Assembly (NCBI RefSeq): GCF_020829665.1
Contig: NZ_JAIVFT010000006.1
Coordinates: 1 to 64,000 of the forward strand
Origin: Nostoc sp. CHAB 5824
GTDB lineage: Bacteria; Cyanobacteriota; Cyanobacteriia; Cyanobacteriales; Nostocaceae
Direction: 5' to 3'
Length of the DNA: 64,000 nt
Under the pieces are notes generated by a model. It made no database searches. It saw only the letters and a program-made list of their open reading frames with translations, and was not told where the DNA came from. Of the stretch, positions 27,825 through 36,555 are shown piece by piece (positions within the stretch are counted from its first letter, which is position 1; every line of letters begins with the position of its first letter). Position numbers and translations under genes: made by a program.

Positions 27825-28172
27825 ATGTCTACAGATACTCACATAGTTGCTTACGTTCAAGAAAGTGAATTTGATACTGTTTTAACTGGAAGTGAAGAGA
27901 AAGTTGTTGTTGTTGATTTTACAGCTACTTGGTGTGGCCCCTGTCGCCTGATCAGTCCGCTAATGGATCAACTAGCTGAGGAATACAAAGGTCGCGCCAA
28001 AGTCGTTAAGGTAGATGTTGACAGCAACAAGCCAATTTTCAAACAATTTGGTCTTCGCAGTATTCCAGCGGTTTTAATTTTTAAAGATGGTGTTTTAGCA
28101 GAAACTATCGTAGGAGTTTCGCCTTACGAGCAGTTTAGTGAAGCTGTTCAGAAGCTTCTTGAGGTTGTTTAA
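27825..28172 (+). CDS. trxA: Thioredoxin
   Basis: The 115-residue protein has the thioredoxin fold and the redox centre WCGPC at residues 36-40 (DFTATWCGPCRLISPLMDQ). The cis-proline is in RSIPAVLIFKDG. It reduces disulfides of target proteins, in cyanobacteria with ferredoxin- or NADPH-dependent reductase. An N-terminal extension of about 10 residues precedes the fold. AAGGGA lies before the ATG. The gene is monocistronic. The exact subclass (m-type or a variant) cannot be settled by eye. Confidence 0.95.
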   Translation: MSTDTHIVAYVQESEFDTVLTGSEEKVVVVDFTATWCGPCRLISPLMDQLAEEYKGRAKVVKVDVDSNKPIFKQFGLRSIPAVLIFKDGVLAETIVGVSPYEQFSEAVQKLLEVV

Positions 28173-28260
28173 ACCACTGATTCGTAATCCATAATTAATA
28201 AGGGTTTATACCCTATGCCTAGTAACGGCAGTGACGTTTCCGGTGAAGTTTAAATTCCCC

Positions 28261-28296
28261 GAAGTTCCGAGCCTTGGAAACCTACCCTCGGACTTC
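28261..28296. other. Hairpin between convergent genes
   Basis: GAAGT-t-CCGAG (28261-28271) pairs with CTCGGACTTC (28287-28296), a 10-bp stem with one bulged base. It lies between thioredoxin and the convergent reductase gene. No T tract follows. It may be a bidirectional terminator or a small structured RNA. Confidence 0.4.
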
Positions 28297-28331
28297 TCAC
28301 CACTTGAAGCATGATTATGAATTATACATTT

Positions 28332-28865
28332 TTAAACCTTTTCTTTTCGCCTATAATGTGCTTGGAGTAAGCCAGTAGAATATTGTTTTGAGGTAATTAG
28401 CTCCAATTTTTCTTCAGGGCTAGGCGGTGGGAAAAGCTGTATACCGCTACCTAAGATAATTGGAATAGTTGAAATAATATATTCGTCAATCAAGCTGTGC
28501 TGAAGAAACGAATTGATTAATGCTCCACCACCAACTAGCCAGATATTTTCATAACCTTGAGCCTCTATATTTGCTAAGGCAAGCTTTACTGTATCGGAAA
28601 CAAACACAACGTCCTCACGATCAGATTGGAGATGGCGCTGGGTGAAAACGAAGGATTTCTTCCCCGGATAAGGCCATTCATCAAAACCAAGCCCTACTTC
28701 ATATGTATTGCTACCCAAGACAATAGCATCAACGGAGTCGTAGAAAGCCGCGTAACCGTAGTCTTCTCCTTCTATGTCAAGGATTGATAACCAATCAATT
28801 CCTCCATCGCTGCGAGCAATGTAGCCATCCAAACTAGCTGCAATATAGAGTATAACTTTCGTCAT
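28332..28865 (-). CDS. RibD C-terminal/dihydrofolate-reductase-like protein
   Basis: The 177-residue protein matches the DHFR-like RibD_C group. It starts MTKVILYIAASLDGYIAR, has the active-site segment GGIDWL, the NADPH-binding SNTYEVGLGF and GKKSFVFTQR, and the glycine motif IWLVGGGALINSFL. It is probably an NAD(P)H-dependent reductase of unknown substrate. The ATG at 28865 is chosen because the conserved fold starts there. The upstream gene on minus ends 35 bases before. Confidence 0.88.
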   Translation of the reverse strand: MTKVILYIAASLDGYIARSDGGIDWLSILDIEGEDYGYAAFYDSVDAIVLGSNTYEVGLGFDEWPYPGKKSFVFTQRHLQSDREDVVFVSDTVKLALANIEAQGYENIWLVGGGALINSFLQHSLIDEYIISTIPIILGSGIQLFPPPSPEEKLELITSKQYSTGLLQAHYRRKEKV

Positions 28866-28900
28866 TGTGCTTCTGAATGTGGTAGCTTTCACCCAATTAT

Positions 28901-29155
28901 TTACGTTTTTTGATTGTGCGATTTAAACCGACCTGCAATAAATTCTCGCTTAGATAAATGCTTTGTACTGCGTTTGGTGACTCGCTCTCGCCACATCTGG
29001 AAACTAGATTCTTTCATTTCGCGCCTCATTAGGGCAATTACTTGTTTTTCCAGCAGTCCAAACTGAGCCTCAATGGCATCAAAAGATGTTCTATCTTCCC
29101 ATGCCATTTCAATGATGCGATCGCTGGTTTGTGAATCGAGGTCGGGTAGCTTCAT
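28901..29155 (-). CDS. TIGR03643-type small protein (DUF2805)
   Basis: The 84-residue basic protein contains SDRIIEMAWEDRTSFDAIEA and LMRREMKESSFQMWRERVT, characteristic of the DUF2805/TIGR03643 family. It is widespread, of unknown function, with a helix-turn-helix look. It lies just upstream of the reductase gene in the same direction and may be co-transcribed. Confidence 0.85.
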   Translation of the reverse strand: MKLPDLDSQTSDRIIEMAWEDRTSFDAIEAQFGLLEKQVIALMRREMKESSFQMWRERVTKRSTKHLSKREFIAGRFKSHNQKT

Positions 29156-29194
29156 TTTTTTGCTGACAATTGATAAATTCGAGCTATATATATT

Positions 29195-30997
29195 TTACTT
29201 TCTGTTTTGAAGAACCATTGTGTCTGCTGCACCCAGTTGGAGAGCATACAAGTTGGCATAGACACCTTGCTGATTGATCAGTTCGGCGTGAGTACCCTGC
29301 TCTACAATTTCTCCCTGCTGAATCACTAATACCTGATCTGCCTGGGTAACTGTACTGAGGCGGTGGGCAATCACGAAGCTGGTACGACCTTGCAGCAAGC
29401 GGGCGATCGCAGTTTGTACTAGCGCTTCTGTACGCGTGTCAATGCTGCTGGTGGCTTCATCAAGAATCAGAATTCGGGGGTTGATTAACACCGCACGGGC
29501 AATACTGATCAGTTGTCGCTGTCCTTGGCTCAAGGGCGCTCCCCGTTCACCCAATTGAGTTGTATAACCCTGCGGTAGTGAGGTAATGAACTCATGCACA
29601 TTTGCCAACTGTGCAGCCTCTTCGATATCAGCTTGGGTAGCATGGGCAGAGCCAAAGGCAATGTTTTCGGCGACGGTGCCGCTAAACAAAATATTGTCTT
29701 GCAGAACGATGCCAATTTGTCGCCGCAGACTTGCTTGAGTAACGCTACGCACATCAATATCATCTATTTTCACTGCACCGCCAGATACATCGTAGAAGCG
29801 CAAAATCAAGTTAATGATTGTAGTTTTTCCCGAACCGGTTGGCCCTACTAAGGCAATCATCTGCCCTGGATAGGCGTGCAAATTCACCCCTTTAAGAACC
29901 AGTTGATCTGGGTTGTAGCCAAACTTGACATTATCGAATTTCACCTCACCTTGAATAGGCGGCATTTCTGTCGCATCGGGTGCATCTTTGAGTTGGGACG
30001 GTTCATCTAGCAATAGAAAGATTCGCTCTAATCCCGCGAAGGCAGATTGAGCTTGGGTGTAAAACTGGCTAAGAATTTGGATAGGACGGAAAAATTGCTG
30101 GACGTAAAGTAAAAAAGATGTCACTACACCTACTGTTGCAGCTCCGGTGACCGCAAGATAACCACCATAAGCCAGTACACCTGCGGTTGCCAGTGTGTTG
30201 AGAAAATCAATGGAGGGCAAAAAGGCCGAAGTAATTGCTACAGCCTCGACGTTGGCATCACGATTCGCGGCGTTAAGAACATCGAATTCTTCGATGTTCA
30301 TCTGTACACGATTAAATGCCTGTGCTTCTCGGACGCTGCCAATATCTTCTTCCAACTTGGCGGAAAGCTCCCCAATAGTTTGTCGAGTAACGCGAAACCT
30401 GGCTCTTGCCCAACGTGCAAACAAGCTTGTGGTAAAAATCATCAGTGGTACAACCAGATTGCTTAACAAGCCGAGTTGCAGGTTGATTGAGAGCATCGCA
30501 ATGATTATGCCAATCAAACTGAAAGTGTTGCCCAGCATTTGGGCGATCGTCAGTCCAAATGCCTGATTCACAGTATTGACATCATTCAGCAGGCGGCTCA
30601 TTAAATCGCCCGCTTCGCTGCGATCAAAGAAGCTAAGTGGTAGGCTTTGGATTTTAGTGAAAATATCTTGCCTCAGTTGAGCAAGCAATCGCTGCATAAT
30701 CCAGCCGACTCGAATAATTTGACCCCGGATTGCCAATACGCCAAGTCCGTAGTTCAACGCTAGTAGTCCTAATAACAGCAGCAGTCCCTGCAAATTCCCT
30801 TGTGCAATTAGGTGATCAATCGACCAACCGATGAAAAACGGCCCAATTGTCTGGGTTACAGCACCAATAAATACTAATGTCAGGGCGATAGGAATTTCTT
30901 TGCGATAAAGTAACAGGTATTGCAAAAAGCGTCGCAGGGTGGAAAGTTGCTGACTCGCTTGATCCTCAGATGCAACAACGGGAACTGTGCCTCTCAT
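29195..30997 (-). CDS. Heterodimeric ABC exporter subunit, catalytic-site half
   Basis: This half-transporter of about 600 residues has six membrane helices and a C-terminal ATPase. Walker A is GPTGSGKTT, Walker B is ILILDEATSSID with catalytic Glu, and the switch is IAHRLSTV. The signature is the off-consensus LSQGQRQ. Starts at 31096 and 31054 are open. The first lies within the transposon end; I choose ATG 30997 (MRGTVPVV) as the native start, just after a TCCAAAA repeat. The partner at 32248-34044 has the complementary degenerate site, so the two form one asymmetric exporter. Confidence 0.88.
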   Translation of the reverse strand: MRGTVPVVASEDQASQQLSTLRRFLQYLLLYRKEIPIALTLVFIGAVTQTIGPFFIGWSIDHLIAQGNLQGLLLLLGLLALNYGLGVLAIRGQIIRVGWIMQRLLAQLRQDIFTKIQSLPLSFFDRSEAGDLMSRLLNDVNTVNQAFGLTIAQMLGNTFSLIGIIIAMLSINLQLGLLSNLVVPLMIFTTSLFARWARARFRVTRQTIGELSAKLEEDIGSVREAQAFNRVQMNIEEFDVLNAANRDANVEAVAITSAFLPSIDFLNTLATAGVLAYGGYLAVTGAATVGVVTSFLLYVQQFFRPIQILSQFYTQAQSAFAGLERIFLLLDEPSQLKDAPDATEMPPIQGEVKFDNVKFGYNPDQLVLKGVNLHAYPGQMIALVGPTGSGKTTIINLILRFYDVSGGAVKIDDIDVRSVTQASLRRQIGIVLQDNILFSGTVAENIAFGSAHATQADIEEAAQLANVHEFITSLPQGYTTQLGERGAPLSQGQRQLISIARAVLINPRILILDEATSSIDTRTEALVQTAIARLLQGRTSFVIAHRLSTVTQADQVLVIQQGEIVEQGTHAELINQQGVYANLYALQLGAADTMVLQNRK

Positions 30998-31059
30998 AGT
31001 AATTTTGGATTTTGGATTAAAAGTCTTTGTCTTGATTACAAGGCTGTTTGACATACTCA

Positions 31060-32244
31060 CCGACCTAGAAGGTCGGGGAAACACTTGGCAGTTCACAGTA
31101 ACTTGCTACCCGTTGCAGTCTTACAGTCACTCCCTGCCCGTTTAAGGTCGTGGCGATGCCCCATCCCGACCATTTCTATGTTTTTGGAAGCGTTCTCATC
31201 TCTGTCTTGCTCAGTACCACAACTTAAACAGAGTATTGAGCGAACACAGAGGTCAATTTTACCCCAACGAAAACCACAACATGAACATATTTGACTTGTT
31301 GGTTGCCACCTATCTATTACGCGAAAATCACGGTTAAGTTTTTCTGATTTAGCCTCACAGAAGTTTCTAAATTCTCGCCATCCTTGCAAACTAATTACCC
31401 TAGACAGTCTACGGTTTTTCATCATTCCCGATACGTTTAAATTCTCCAAAACAATTACTTGGTTATCGTTAACTATTTTGGTTGATAGCTTATGTAAAAA
31501 GTCTTTTCTAGTATCAGAAATTTGGTTTTGTAGTTTAGCAATCCTTAAGCGAGTTCCATTTCTTCTTTTTGAATCTTTCTGCTGACGCGCTAGTTGTCGC
31601 TGTAATTTACGAATTTTGCGGTCATGTTTTGAGTAGTTAGGGCTTTCTGCTTTTCCTCCATTACTCATTACAGCAAAGGTTTTTATTCCCAAATCAATAC
31701 CGATATTTATGTGTTTAGCATCAATTTGACTAGGTTGAACTTCTACTACAAAACTCAAAAAATAGCGATTAGCGCAATCCTTAATTACTGTGACTGAACT
31801 AGGTTCAGAGGGTAACTCTCTTGACCAAATTGGCTTGATTGTTCCAATTTTAGCCAAATAAACTTTACCAGATTTAACAGAAAAAGCTGCCTTGGTAAAC
31901 TCTGCCGATTGTGAGTTAGTTTTCTTTTTAAATTTAGGTGTGCCAACTTTACCACCAATTCTATTTCCATTGCGGGAATTGAAAAAGTTTTTATAGGCAA
32001 CATCTAAATGCCTAAGAGACTGCTGTAACGGTACTGAAGAAACATCAGCCAACCATCTTCTATCATCAGCCTTTTTTGCAATAGTTAGCATGGCAGAGAG
32101 TTTGTTATACCCTGGCAATTTTTCAGACTGTTTGCAAAAAGTCAAAGCATCATTCCAAACAACCCGAACACAACCGAACAATGATCGCAAACTCTGTCGC
32201 TGTTGGTCTGTTGGATAGAATCTGTACTGATACCTAGCTTTCAT
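31060..32244 (-). mobile_element. IS200/IS605-type element with tnpB only
   Basis: The element consists of tnpB plus a right-end hairpin CCGACCT (31060-31066), loop aga, AGGTCGG (31070-31076), just beyond the tnpB stop. No tnpA lies nearby, so it depends on a transposase in trans. The left boundary is within 3 bases of the upstream ABC gene's stop codon. A guide-type RNA (reRNA/omegaRNA) would be expected to span the tnpB 3' end and right end, reading toward lower coordinates; the guide would then come from bases below about 31055. Exact ends are not determined. Confidence 0.75.
31093..32244 (-). CDS. tnpB: TnpB, RNA-guided nuclease of IS200/IS605 family
   Basis: The 383-residue protein has the N-terminal helix-turn-helix-like region (MKARYQYRFYPTDQQRQSL). 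The RuvC nuclease follows with all three acidic sites: Asp in INIGIDLGIKTFAV, Glu in VIVLENLNVSGM and Asp in DRDENASKNI. The zinc ribbon is CSCCG...CLSCG. All motifs are intact, with no stop or frameshift. TnpB proteins are ancestors of Cas12 and cut DNA guided by an RNA from the element's right end. It sits between two genes of one ABC exporter in the same orientation; its ATG is 3 bases after the upstream stop codon, so it may be translated from the exporter mRNA. Confidence 0.95.
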   Translation of the reverse strand: MKARYQYRFYPTDQQRQSLRSLFGCVRVVWNDALTFCKQSEKLPGYNKLSAMLTIAKKADDRRWLADVSSVPLQQSLRHLDVAYKNFFNSRNGNRIGGKVGTPKFKKKTNSQSAEFTKAAFSVKSGKVYLAKIGTIKPIWSRELPSEPSSVTVIKDCANRYFLSFVVEVQPSQIDAKHINIGIDLGIKTFAVMSNGGKAESPNYSKHDRKIRKLQRQLARQQKDSKRRNGTRLRIAKLQNQISDTRKDFLHKLSTKIVNDNQVIVLENLNVSGMMKNRRLSRVISLQGWREFRNFCEAKSEKLNRDFRVIDRWQPTSQICSCCGFRWGKIDLCVRSILCLSCGTEQDRDENASKNIEMVGMGHRHDLKRAGSDCKTATGSKLL

Positions 32245-32247
32245 CGT

Positions 32248-34044
32248 CTATTTATTTAGTTTGGTAACATTTTTCTCTTTCGCCTTTACCTGAGATTCCA
32301 AAATCACACCGTAGAGTGGGCTGGTTTGCATCAATTCCTCATGAGTGCCTTGTGCCACCAATCGTCCTTTATCCATCAGAAAAATGCGATCAGCATTTTT
32401 TACGGTGCTAATGCGTTGAGCTACTACAAAAGTTGTACAGGCTTTTTGGCGCATTAAGCCATCCAGTTCAGCTTGAATCTGGGCAGCAGTTTTGGCATCT
32501 ACAGCTGAGGTGCTATCGTCCAAAATTAGAATGCTGTAATCGGTGAGTAAGGTACGAGCGATCGCAATTCGTTGTTTTTGCCCACCAGATAAACCCACGC
32601 CTCGTTCACCCACAATCGTCTCGTAGCCATCAGGTAGACCGATAATAAAATCGTGCATTTGGGCGGTTTTTGCAACCTCAATCACCTCATCTAGGGTGGC
32701 ATCGGGTTTTGCATAGGCAATATTTTCGCGGAGTGTGCCAGAGAAAAGAGTAGTTTCCTGAAATACAATACCAATCCGCGATCTGAGGCTTTTGAGCGTG
32801 AAACTTTTTACATCTCGTCCGTCAATGCGAACCGCTCCTTTTGTGACATCGTAAAAGCGGGGAATTAGATTCATAATTGTGCTTTTCCCGGAACCAGTCA
32901 TCCCTAGAACGGCGATCAGTTCGTTGGGTTTCGTTTCAAAGGAAACTTCTTTGAGAGTTTCAGTACTGGCTCCTGGATAGCGAAAGGAAACATTTTCAAA
33001 GGTGATTCTACCACCGCAGGTTTCAAATGGGACAGCACCAGGGCGATCGCGAATTTCTACCTCTGCATCTACAACTTCGTAGACACGTTCGGCGGAAGCA
33101 GCTGATTGAGCGATCGCAGGTGCAGCAAATCCAATCAACAAAATCGGTTGGAGAATCAACGCTAGGTAGGAGTTAAACGCCACCAGTTCGCCAATGGAGA
33201 ACCTACGCCCAATTACCTGCGCTCCTCCGTAGGCGAAAACTGCTAGTGTTACCAAATTACTCAGCAAAAAGATAAACGGGAAAGTATTATGGATGGCGCT
33301 AATGGTCTTCATGTTTGCCCTGACTAGACCATCATTCATAGTCGTGTAACGCGACCTTTCGGTTGACTCCCGCACAAACGCTTTTACCACCCGTATTCCT
33401 AGCAAGTTCTCTTGCAACACAGCATTGAGGTCGCTTAGTTGCTCTTGTACTTGCCGAAAAAGTTTGTTATTCCGAGTAACGAATTGTGCCATCAACCATG
33501 CATTTAGAGGCACTACCGTTAGCGTAATCAGTGCCAGTTTCCAGTTCATCAGCAGCAAAATCACCGAAATGCTCACCAATGTTACAAGTGAAGCAATAAC
33601 CTGAATCAGGCTAGTGCCAACAAAGCTACGGATCTGCTCTATGTCGCTAGTGACACGGGTTAACAGTTGGGAAGTCTGCGCCTGGTCATGATAACTAAAA
33701 CTAAGATTTTGAATTTTGCTGAAAATTTTGTTTCGCAGGTCATAGGCTACACCCTGAGACGCTGCTTCTGCTAAATAGCTTTGTCCAAAATTAAATACAC
33801 CACGAGCGATCGCGGCGAGTACCATCCAGGCGGCGCTATACAGCACAATTTGGAGGTTTTGTTTGATAATGCCCTGATCAATTCCCCACCGAAATAGTTG
33901 TGGAGTAACTGCGTTTGCGATCGTCAACAACAACAGGCTGACCAATGCTCCTAGCGAAGTCCATCGGTAAGTGCTTAAACTTTTAAGCACGCGCTGGATT
34001 GACTGTATCGACGAAGTTTCCTGGAGTTCTGGTTGCTGAACCAC
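32248..34044 (-). CDS. Heterodimeric ABC exporter subunit, degenerate-site half
   Basis: The 598-residue half-transporter has six membrane helices and one ATPase. Walker A is GMTGSGKST and the signature is the canonical LSGGQKQR. Two catalytic positions are replaced: Walker B ends ILILDDSTSAVD (Asp for Glu), and the switch reads VVAQRISTV (Gln for His). This is the pattern of TM287/TM288-like or BmrCD-like heterodimers with one degenerate ATP site. The partner downstream has Glu, His and an altered signature. Probable export of drugs or lipids; the substrate is unknown. Confidence 0.9.
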   Translation of the reverse strand: MVQQPELQETSSIQSIQRVLKSLSTYRWTSLGALVSLLLLTIANAVTPQLFRWGIDQGIIKQNLQIVLYSAAWMVLAAIARGVFNFGQSYLAEAASQGVAYDLRNKIFSKIQNLSFSYHDQAQTSQLLTRVTSDIEQIRSFVGTSLIQVIASLVTLVSISVILLLMNWKLALITLTVVPLNAWLMAQFVTRNNKLFRQVQEQLSDLNAVLQENLLGIRVVKAFVRESTERSRYTTMNDGLVRANMKTISAIHNTFPFIFLLSNLVTLAVFAYGGAQVIGRRFSIGELVAFNSYLALILQPILLIGFAAPAIAQSAASAERVYEVVDAEVEIRDRPGAVPFETCGGRITFENVSFRYPGASTETLKEVSFETKPNELIAVLGMTGSGKSTIMNLIPRFYDVTKGAVRIDGRDVKSFTLKSLRSRIGIVFQETTLFSGTLRENIAYAKPDATLDEVIEVAKTAQMHDFIIGLPDGYETIVGERGVGLSGGQKQRIAIARTLLTDYSILILDDSTSAVDAKTAAQIQAELDGLMRQKACTTFVVAQRISTVKNADRIFLMDKGRLVAQGTHEELMQTSPLYGVILESQVKAKEKNVTKLNK

Positions 34045-34241
34045 TGGAATTCACCCCTGTATCTTTGGAAAATTATCTCGTATTTTGATGGTAAAAAACC
34101 AATTGGCTAATTGAGAGTGGGGAATGTGGGATGTATTTGTGCTGAAAATTCTAAATTTTGGGACAACGGTATGGGAAAATACCTCTTTGGCAAGCATTGC
34201 GGCTAATCTCAAATACCAAAGAAAACCAAAGAACAAGAATA

Positions 34242-35303
34242 ATGGCTCAAAATTTTCATAGCAATCCCCAACTTCCCTCGGATATGTCAACTGCTATCAA
34301 TCGCACAGCAAAGCCAAGTTCTGAGTTCTACTCTATTTTTTCTGAAGAAGAAGTTTTAGGAATAATTCATGCATTAGAAGTTAAGCGAGAAATACCTCTA
34401 AAGTATTCTTATAAAGGTAGAGGCGCAAAAATCTGGAATGATTTTTATTTAAAATATGTTATTCCTACATGGTATCGAACATCAAATGTAGAAATTGACC
34501 TTTTAAAAGATAATTTTAAATACTTGAATGACAATATTAAAAATGGAGAAAAAGTCAATATTGTAGACGTTGGTGCAGGAAATTCATATCCAGTTAAAAA
34601 TTTTATTCAAAGACTTAATAAATCGAGAAAAGTTAATAAATATATTGCTTTAGATATAAGCCAGGAATTGCTTAATTTATCCAAAAACAATTTTAAAAAG
34701 TGGTTTCCTCTTGTCACCTTTATCAGTTCTACAATTGATATAGAAAATAGCTGTGTACCCAAAACTTTATTTCAAAATAAAGCTAATCTTGAAATTGATG
34801 AAACAGCAAAAATATTTTTCCATTTAGGTGTTACCATCGGTAATCATCAAAATAGAGATAAGGTATTAAAAAACTTTAGAAATAGCATGGGACAAAATGA
34901 TTTACTGGTATTCACTAATGAAACTGGTACAAACTCTACATGGGATGGAAACGTAAGAGGTGGCTGCAAATATCATGTAGAAGAAATATATGGATGGGTT
35001 AAAAACAAAATTGGAATTAAATCTGAAGATTGTGAATTGGTGAGAAAGTATGATTTAAAAACAGATAGTGTAGTTGCTAATATGAAGCTCCGTCATAACT
35101 ACACTATAAATTTCTGTCAAATGGGGATAGATAAGAAGATTGAAATATCTGAAGGTGAAGAAATTACTATTTGGCGACATCATAAGTATGAAATCCCTAA
35201 ACTTTTGCAAGAACTAGAACGTTCTGGATTGCAACTTCTTCACTATAGTATTGACAAATACAAATCACATATTATGGTGATTTGTAAAGTTGGCAGTAAC
35301 TAA
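34242..35303 (+). CDS. EgtD-like histidine-methyltransferase-domain protein
   Basis: The 353-residue protein carries a Methyltransf_33 (EgtD-type) fold. The SAM loop is VNIVDVGAGNSYPVKNF, followed by YIALDISQELLNLS, the characteristic FFHLGVTIGNHQNRDKVL and LLVFTNETG. EgtD makes hercynine for ergothioneine, but this protein differs enough that the substrate is open, and no egtB-like gene lies nearby. The gene is distinctly AT-rich (many Lys, Asn, Ile codons), which suggests transfer. The ATG at 34242 is preferred over a poorly supported upstream start. Confidence 0.8.
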   Translation: MAQNFHSNPQLPSDMSTAINRTAKPSSEFYSIFSEEEVLGIIHALEVKREIPLKYSYKGRGAKIWNDFYLKYVIPTWYRTSNVEIDLLKDNFKYLNDNIKNGEKVNIVDVGAGNSYPVKNFIQRLNKSRKVNKYIALDISQELLNLSKNNFKKWFPLVTFISSTIDIENSCVPKTLFQNKANLEIDETAKIFFHLGVTIGNHQNRDKVLKNFRNSMGQNDLLVFTNETGTNSTWDGNVRGGCKYHVEEIYGWVKNKIGIKSEDCELVRKYDLKTDSVVANMKLRHNYTINFCQMGIDKKIEISEGEEITIWRHHKYEIPKLLQELERSGLQLLHYSIDKYKSHIMVICKVGSN

Positions 35304-35369
35304 CCTTTTCCATTAGACTTCCTCTGTCGTCTCTAAATCAGCGAAATTAAAGTACATTGGATATAACTA

Positions 35370-35582
35370 TTAAATGTACATCAAACGCGGTCTAGGCTGA
35401 GGAACTGGACGCCCTAAATCCTTAGCCGTTTCTATCCATTCCTGCATAACTAATTCTACATTATGCAGGGCTTCTTGATAAGTATCACCGTCAGCAGCAC
35501 AACCTGGTAATTCTGGTACTTCAGCAATAAAGGCTTGATCTAATTCACTCCAGTAGAGAATAATTTCATAGCGAAACATCAT
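35370..35582 (-). CDS. hicB: HicB-family antitoxin
   Basis: The 70-residue protein has the HicB fold MFRYEIILYWSELDQAFIAEVPELPGCAADGDTYQEAL, a partly degraded RNase-H-like domain that binds HicA. It overlaps the toxin gene by 17 bases and is second in the operon. A DNA-binding tail is short or absent. Confidence 0.9.
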   Translation of the reverse strand: MMFRYEIILYWSELDQAFIAEVPELPGCAADGDTYQEALHNVELVMQEWIETAKDLGRPVPQPRPRLMYI

Positions 35583-35832
35583 TTTTTCTTCCTAGTTTAT
35601 ACTTCAGAATTACTGCACGAACTTGTTTGATTTGATAGCTTTTGGCTTTTCCTCTCTTATGTTGCAGATTCAATATTTCTTCAACCTCGGCTTTGATAAA
35701 AATACGATGATCACCACGAATCCGTTCATTAAAGCCTAGTGTATATAAGAGTTGCCACAGTTGGGCAAAAGGGATGTCTGTATCAGAAGTCCCAGAGAGG
35801 ATCTTTTCTAAGAGTTTGTCTTGCTGACTCAC
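35566..35832 (-). CDS. hicA: HicA-family mRNA interferase toxin
   Basis: The 88-residue protein is a HicA/YcfA-type toxin. The active-site histidine is in IRGDHRIFIK, and the C-terminal part (KSYQIKQVRAVILKYKL) matches the longer HicA branch. HicA cuts mRNA and is neutralised by the HicB encoded just downstream. Both genes look intact here, unlike two other hic loci in this window. Confidence 0.85.
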   Translation of the reverse strand: MSQQDKLLEKILSGTSDTDIPFAQLWQLLYTLGFNERIRGDHRIFIKAEVEEILNLQHKRGKAKSYQIKQVRAVILKYKLGRKNDVSL

Positions 35833-36148
35833 GTTTTTATGGCTGTCTCAATGCTTCTATAGTCTCATATTTATTTAAAATCAGGGTATACAGGAGCAAA
35901 AAGAGGATTTGCTCCCAAGCGTAGACGCGTAGCGGCTTGTTATTAGACATCGCTTTTTTGTAAAATCAAGAAATGCAATTTGTATATATTTGACTTAAAG
36001 CACATCTGTGCGCCCCTACGAGAATATATGTTCATCTGTGGTTAATTATTTTTTTATGTACTTTATCTGTGCGGTAAATGCTATGTATCTAATTAGCAAA
36101 AAGTACTAAAGCAAGCAATACGCTTGGGTTAAGAAAAATAGTAGCTTG

Positions 36149-36198
36149 GGTTGAGGAACGTAGATCCAAAGGGGCTTAAGGCAGGGTAACCCAACACT
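36149..36198. repeat. 50-base dispersed repeat, copy B
   Basis: It matches 27454-27503 at 48 of 50 bases. After GGGTAACCCAACACT the two copies diverge, and copy B runs into the MITE-like element that begins at about 36208. Confidence 0.85.
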
Positions 36199-36207
36199 CC
36201 GATTAAT

Positions 36208-36323
36208 AGACTTCTAGCAGTTGTGGGGTAAAGGGTAAAGGGGAAAGCGGCGATAGAATTACCCTTTCCCCTTTACCTTTACCCTTTTCCCCAAGAGTGC
36301 AAAAATAGTTTTGCAAGAGGTCT
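36208..36323. mobile_element. MITE-like palindromic element
   Basis: Ends AGACTTCTAGCA (36208-36219) and TGCAAGAGGTCT (36312-36323) are imperfect inverted repeats (9 of 12). Between them a long purine/pyrimidine inverted repeat, GGGGTAAAGGGTAAAGGGG against CCCCTTTACC...TTTCCCC (36225-36292), can fold into a long hairpin. It carries no coding sequence. It lies against the right edge of repeat copy B, possibly having interrupted it. Confidence 0.55.
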
Positions 36324-36555
36324 AATCAATAAGTACTACAGCAACGACAAAGCCTGGCTCCTGAAGAACAAATAAGTGGCTAGGCATAAATAATTAGAAG
36401 ATGGTAAACTTGCACGATCAATAAGTGTTTACTCAAATTTACAAGTGATATAGGCAACTACAGAGGGCAAACTGTTCAGATTGCTCATATCATAGGCTGA
36501 GGTATAAATCCGTCTCAGTTTACATTGAATCTTGAGTAATAAATATTACACGAAT

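Larger units (their letters stand above)
35833..36555. other. Repeat-rich intergenic region
   Basis: No gene. It holds a GCGTAGAC...ACATCGC dispersed element (35919-35953), copy B of the 50-base repeat (36149-36198), a MITE-like hairpin element (36208-36323), and then the promoter region of the pentapeptide-repeat gene. Confidence 0.6.
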
